A DNA stretch of 15,216 nt, taken from assembly GCA_044450785.1 (NCBI GenBank), contig JBIOJM010000250.1, positions 1 through 15,216 on the forward strand, given 5' to 3'. The notes beneath the pieces are model-generated. The model was not told the DNA's origin, did no database searches, and saw nothing but the letters and a program-made list of their open reading frames with translations. The translations under genes and the position numbers were made by a program. Positions 11,375 through 15,216 of the stretch are shown here, piece after piece (position 1 is the stretch's first letter; the number at the start of each line of letters is the position of its first letter). Source of the DNA: JBIOJM01 sp044450785 (GTDB taxonomy: Bacteria; Planctomycetota; Planctomycetia; Isosphaerales; Isosphaeraceae).

Positions 11375-14300
11375 CGGCGTGGGCAAGCTGGTTCGGTCCG
11401 GAGCTGGTCGAGCGGATCGGTTGGTCCTTCTTGTTTTACCACCCGGCGGCATGGTGGATCTCGAGTCGGATTCGCGCGGAGCGGGAGAACTGCTGCGACG
11501 ACCGGGCGGTCGAGATCTGCGGTGACCGGCTGATCTACGCGCGGGCGCTCGCCTCACTGGAGGAGCAACGGAGTGCGGGCTGGCTGCCGGCGCCGTCGGC
11601 GCGGGACGGCTCACTGCTGGATCGCGTCCGGCGGTTGCTGGGTGTCGCTCCGTCCGACGAGCGTCCCGCCAGTGGACTGGCAGGCGCGCTGGCTCTGGCA
11701 ACGGTCGCGCTGCTCGGATTCATGTTTTTCCTCACTCCGGCGGTCAATCAGGCCCAGGCCGGGGTTGAGGCCCGCGGCGCGATCACCGGCTCGGTCGTCA
11801 CACCCGACGGCAAGCCGGTGGCCGGGGCTGATGTCTGGCTGGTGGCCTGGGCGTTTCCTCTCAGCAAGGCCGCGACGTTGGGCACATCCCGGACGGATGG
11901 AGAGGGACGATTCCGATTGGTCCCGGACGAGGAAAAACTCAAGGCTCGGAATTTGGGCTGGCGCGCTCTCTGGGCCCACAAGCCCGGCCTGCGGCCGGCG
12001 CGAATCATTCCTCGGAAAGATGGCACGCCGCTCGGCTTCGAGCCTGGCCGGCCCGTCCGCTTCACGCTCGACGCGCCGGCTTCCGCGACGTTCCGCGTGC
12101 TCGACCCCGCGGGAAAGCCGCTCGCCGGGGCCACGGTTGCTGTTGTCTCCCTCAATGACGGGCGGACCTTTCTGCCCGATGAGCTGTCGGACCGGCTTGC
12201 ACAGCGCACCGACGCCGGCGGAAACGCGAAAGTGAGCGTCGCGTCGGCCGACCTGATCGGGCAGGTTCGCGTGACATCGGAGTCATTCGGCACGCAGAAC
12301 TTCCACTCCGGCGACGTGGGTTTCAAACCTGCGACAAACCTCATGCTCCAGCCGGCCGCTCCGGTCGAGGGGCGCGTCACGGCCGATGATCCCAATGCAG
12401 TTCGCGGAGTCTCCGTTCATCTCACGACCTATACGCGAGATTCAACGAAGGCTTTAGGCAGCGGCGAAGCTCTCGTGGTCACCGACGGTCAGGGGCGGTT
12501 TCGCGTGCCCGCTCTGGCGTCTGGAGACCTCTCCGTTGACACACTGATGCCGGAGGACTCGTTGTATCGGGGGCCAGGAATTAACGTGCCTGTTTTCAAC
12601 GCATCGCGACGGATCGAGATCGAGATTCCCCTCAAGCGAATGATCCACGTGCGCGGGGTCGTGCGAGAGAAGGGGACGGGTAAGCCGATCGCAGGGGTGG
12701 GCGTTCGATTCCAGTCGTCAGCACTCGTGGAATTGCTGCCCGAAGCCCTGACCGATGGCGATGGTCGCTACGAGGCCCTGGCACCTCCCGGAGAGAAGGC
12801 CTATTGCCATTTCTCCGCGCTAAAGTCGCATCTCAAGCAGGCACGGGGCATCGAGACGGTGATCGGCGAGCAGGACGGTCAGACGGTCCCGCCCATCGAG
12901 CTCGAGCGCGGCGTGACGCTCGGCGGCGTTGTGGTCGACGGGGACGGCAAGCCGGTCGCCTCGGCCGAGGTCGAGGGGAAGTGGCAGAAGTTCTACCCCG
13001 CGAATTCTCCAGACCACCCCGGGATGTCGTTTGCCAGCACTTTCACGACGACAGCCAAGACGGACACCCAGGGTCAATTCCTGTTGGAGGGGATCCATCC
13101 GGGCGCGAACGTGATGCTCGAGGCCAGCGCGGAGGAGGTCCGCACGGACGGGCCGACCCCGGCCGCGGCAGGCACGACGACACCGGCCAGGCTCGTGATT
13201 AGCGATGCCAATACCGTGGCCTTGTTCGGGCGTGTGGTCGACGCGGCCGATCGACCGGTCGCCGGAGCCTTGGTCCGGATCCGCTCTCGTCCCCTGAAGG
13301 ACAACAGCCCGATTCGCTTCCACGCGAGCGAGATCCGCACCGACGGCGACGGCCGGTTCCGGAGTCCCCGACAGATCAAGCGAGGCTACGGTTACCGCGC
13401 CGAGATCAGACCGGTGGATGAAACCTTCATGCCGGAGAGCAGCCCGTGGCTGGCGATCAAGACTGAGACGAGGCCGTTCTTCCCCAAGATCGTGCTGCGG
13501 CGGCTGCGCACGGTCCGCGGCCGGGTCATCGATTCCGAGGGCAAGCCGGTCGCCGGCGCGTCGGTGCGGCAGGCCGGTGACGGGCCCGCGCCGACTCACG
13601 ACGTCACGGACTCGGAGGGCCGATTCGCTCTCCCCGGCGTCCTGGCCGGGCCCGCGTTCGTATTCGTTGCCAAGAACGGATATCGGTTCGAGGGCAAGCC
13701 GATCAAGACTTCCGACGCGGTCGTCGAGGTGACGCTCACCCGCGTCGACCTATCGTTCCCCAAACCCTTGACGAGCCTGGCCCCTCCGTTGTCTCGGGCC
13801 CACGAGCTGACCATTCTGCATCGCATCTTCGACGGCTATGCGGAGCGCGTGATCAAAGAAGGGAGCAGCAGCGAGCTCTTTGCGATCCTGCGCATCCTGC
13901 TCTGGCTCGACCCGGCGCGGGCGATCGAGTTGCTGGGCGACAAGCGGCTCGAGCCCTGGCAGCCCGGCAACATTCGTCTCTCGCTCGCAACACGAATGGT
14001 CCGAGAAAGCTACGACGAGGCCCGCGAGTTGATCGAGGCGATCGAGGACGCAAACATGCGTTCGTATGCCTACTCCGAGGCCAGCGCCGCCCTACCTGAC
14101 ACGGAACTGGTGCGCAAGCTGGAATTGCTCAATCAGTCGCTGGTCGCCGGTCGCGCCGTCGTCGACCCGGAGACTCGCGTCCTCCGGCTGGCCGACATCG
14201 GCGGGCGGCTGTTCGACCTGGGGAAGACCGAGGAGGCGACGAATCTCGTCCGCGAAGGGCAGGAGACCGCCGTCAAGCTCCGCGCGATGGGTACCAGCGC

Positions 14301-15216
14301 CTGGGCACGGGGAAGGCTGGCCGAGGAGCTGGCGCAGGTCGACGTTCCCGCTGCCTTGAACTTGCTCGAGGGCACGGAAGCCGAACGCGATCACGATCAG
14401 TACCTCGGCCATATCGCGCACGAATTAGCCGGCCGAAATCCGGCCGAGGCCGAGCGGATCCTGATGATGATGCGCGACGTCTGGCCGAACTTCCGCGATA
14501 ATTACACCCAGCGCGTCTGCTGTCGGATGGTCACGGTCGACCCACAGCGGGCCATGGCATTGGCCGCCGGGATGAAGACTCACCGCCACAGGGCCCGCGC
14601 CCTGGGTGCGATGGCCCTGGCTCTTGAAAAGACCAAGGGAGACCATGCCACCGCCGTCCGGTTGCTCCGGGAGGCGTTCGAGGTACTGGATCAGGCTGTT
14701 TCGTCAAGGAAAGATGATTGGGACGGCCTGGGCATGGCCTGCACGGCCGCGGCCGGTCTCTTGCCGATCGTCGAGCAGGTGGATGCCCGGCTGCTCCCGG
14801 AATACCTCTCGCGGACGCTGGCGCTGCGGCCACCGATCCCCGGCCCGAACGGTCGCGAGTCGATTTCCGACATCGCCAATGCCCGCATTGTCGCGATGGC
14901 CACCCGCTATGACCGCGCGGTCGGCCGCCAGTTGTTCGACGGGTTCGCCGGCCGGGCGCTGGCTTTTCGGATTGGCCTTGAGGATTGGCCGATGTTCAAG
15001 GACGATTCGGTCTTCGAGGCGGCGGCGGTCGTCGACCCGACGCGGGCTGCCGCGATGATCGATTCGCTACCGGAACCGTCTGGCCTGTCCACTCAAGAGC
15101 TCAAAAATGCCGCCCGGCTGTCGGTGGCGCGGATCCTCGCCAGACCTGGGGACGAGCGGTGGCGGGACGTGGAGCGGAATCTGTTGCACCTCTGGCCGAT
15201 CGACTCGGAGGAGGAC
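11371..15216 (+). CDS. truncated BlaR1/M56-like protein with carboxypeptidase-regulatory-like repeats and a long helical region (partial at window end)
   Basis: The frame is open for 1282 codons from an ATG at 11371, after a strong GGAGGTGA (11360-11367), and runs off the window. Residues 1-18 look like the start of an M56 protein (MTAWASWFGPELVERIGW). Residues 20-66 match the late part of that domain (FLFYHPAAWW, then RAERENCCDDRAV and YARALASLEE). The membrane helices and the HExxH zinc motif normally in between are absent, so the protease should be inactive. A single membrane helix follows (about 103-122). Seven or so beta-sandwich repeats of the CarboxypepD_reg type begin near residues 138, 239, 331, 426, 515, 615 and 713 (GKPVAGA-like motifs). 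From about 790 the protein is helical and repeat-like, with many Ala/Leu/Arg-rich pairs. It is translationally coupled to the repressor gene. It may be an anchored extracytoplasmic protein; function unknown. Confidence 0.8.
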   Translation, partial: MTAWASWFGPELVERIGWSFLFYHPAAWWISSRIRAERENCCDDRAVEICGDRLIYARALASLEEQRSAGWLPAPSARDGSLLDRVRRLLGVAPSDERPASGLAGALALATVALLGFMFFLTPAVNQAQAGVEARGAITGSVVTPDGKPVAGADVWLVAWAFPLSKAATLGTSRTDGEGRFRLVPDEEKLKARNLGWRALWAHKPGLRPARIIPRKDGTPLGFEPGRPVRFTLDAPASATFRVLDPAGKPLAGATVAVVSLNDGRTFLPDELSDRLAQRTDAGGNAKVSVASADLIGQVRVTSESFGTQNFHSGDVGFKPATNLMLQPAAPVEGRVTADDPNAVRGVSVHLTTYTRDSTKALGSGEALVVTDGQGRFRVPALASGDLSVDTLMPEDSLYRGPGINVPVFNASRRIEIEIPLKRMIHVRGVVREKGTGKPIAGVGVRFQSSALVELLPEALTDGDGRYEALAPPGEKAYCHFSALKSHLKQARGIETVIGEQDGQTVPPIELERGVTLGGVVVDGDGKPVASAEVEGKWQKFYPANSPDHPGMSFASTFTTTAKTDTQGQFLLEGIHPGANVMLEASAEEVRTDGPTPAAAGTTTPARLVISDANTVALFGRVVDAADRPVAGALVRIRSRPLKDNSPIRFHASEIRTDGDGRFRSPRQIKRGYGYRAEIRPVDETFMPESSPWLAIKTETRPFFPKIVLRRLRTVRGRVIDSEGKPVAGASVRQAGDGPAPTHDVTDSEGRFALPGVLAGPAFVFVAKNGYRFEGKPIKTSDAVVEVTLTRVDLSFPKPLTSLAPPLSRAHELTILHRIFDGYAERVIKEGSSSELFAILRILLWLDPARAIELLGDKRLEPWQPGNIRLSLATRMVRESYDEARELIEAIEDANMRSYAYSEASAALPDTELVRKLELLNQSLVAGRAVVDPETRVLRLADIGGRLFDLGKTEEATNLVREGQETAVKLRAMGTSAWARGRLAEELAQVDVPAALNLLEGTEAERDHDQYLGHIAHELAGRNPAEAERILMMMRDVWPNFRDNYTQRVCCRMVTVDPQRAMALAAGMKTHRHRARALGAMALALEKTKGDHATAVRLLREAFEVLDQAVSSRKDDWDGLGMACTAAAGLLPIVEQVDARLLPEYLSRTLALRPPIPGPNGRESISDIANARIVAMATRYDRAVGRQLFDGFAGRALAFRIGLEDWPMFKDDSVFEAAAVVDPTRAAAMIDSLPEPSGLSTQELKNAARLSVARILARPGDERWRDVERNLLHLWPIDSEED
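11419..11436 (+). other. likely junction of an internal in-frame deletion in the M56 domain
   Basis: Codons for ERIGW, typical of the M56 N-terminus just before the first membrane helix, are followed at once by FLFYHP, typical of the segment after HExxH. The frame is kept, with no stop or frameshift. There is no room upstream for a missing part, since the blaI-like gene overlaps the ATG. Confidence 0.55.

Noticed and set aside
12820..13599. 259-aa minus-strand open frame
   Set aside because: Antisense to the continuous 1282-codon frame with carboxypeptidase-regulatory-like repeats; no motifs of its own.

Overview
The window looks like a high-GC (about two-thirds by eye) bacterial chromosome segment, most probably from a planctomycete of the Isosphaeraceae/Gemmata kind. 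The main reasons are a BlaI-type repressor coupled to an M56 (BlaR1-like) protein fused to carboxypeptidase-regulatory-like repeats and a long helical C-terminus, a bacterial lipase-maturation-factor homologue, a HAL2/CysQ phosphatase, and short tandem heptamers between genes. The lineage is an inference from gene content, not a proven assignment. I see no tRNA, rRNA, CRISPR array, transposase or prophage gene.

Layout. (1) 1-241, minus strand: the N-terminal part of an exported Gly/His-rich protein. It is divergent from (2) 482-3104, plus strand: a 102-aa protein followed 7 bp later by a 768-aa XPB-helicase-associated protein (Helicase_C_3 type, no ATPase motor). The two proteins share a C-terminal module. 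(3) 3083-3196: three different tandem heptamer arrays, the first covering the stop codon of the 768-aa gene. (4) 3208-5897, plus strand: a CysQ/HAL2-like nucleotidase and, 2 bp later, a multi-pass lipase-maturation-factor-family protein. (5) 5901-9530, minus strand and convergent with (4): an exported alpha/beta hydrolase, a [2Fe-2S] subunit and a Tat-exported molybdopterin subunit. The last two overlap by ATGA, in the order of a two-subunit IorAB-type dehydrogenase. (6) 9759-10784, minus strand: an acetylserotonin-type O-methyltransferase. (7) 10973-15216, plus strand: a BlaI-family repressor coupled by an ATGA overlap to a very large BlaR1-like protein that runs off the window. The longest gaps without a gene are 242-481, 9531-9758 and 10785-10972, all under 300 bp.

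The most interesting part is 10785-11450. The gap between the methyltransferase and blaI-like genes carries two near-identical 16-bp palindromes (TACGAAG-N2-CTTCGT[A/T]) whose centres lie 22 bp apart. They are superimposed on a recognisable promoter and have the same TAC(N10)GTA outline as the staphylococcal bla/mec operators. The BlaR1-like partner has lost the central part of its M56 domain, including the HExxH zinc motif, while its start and its downstream ExxCDD region are joined in frame. The repressor also lacks the Asn-Phe bond that is cut in staphylococcal BlaI. Together this suggests a BlaI circuit that no longer works by sensor proteolysis, with the large C-terminal part kept as a membrane-anchored extracytoplasmic protein.
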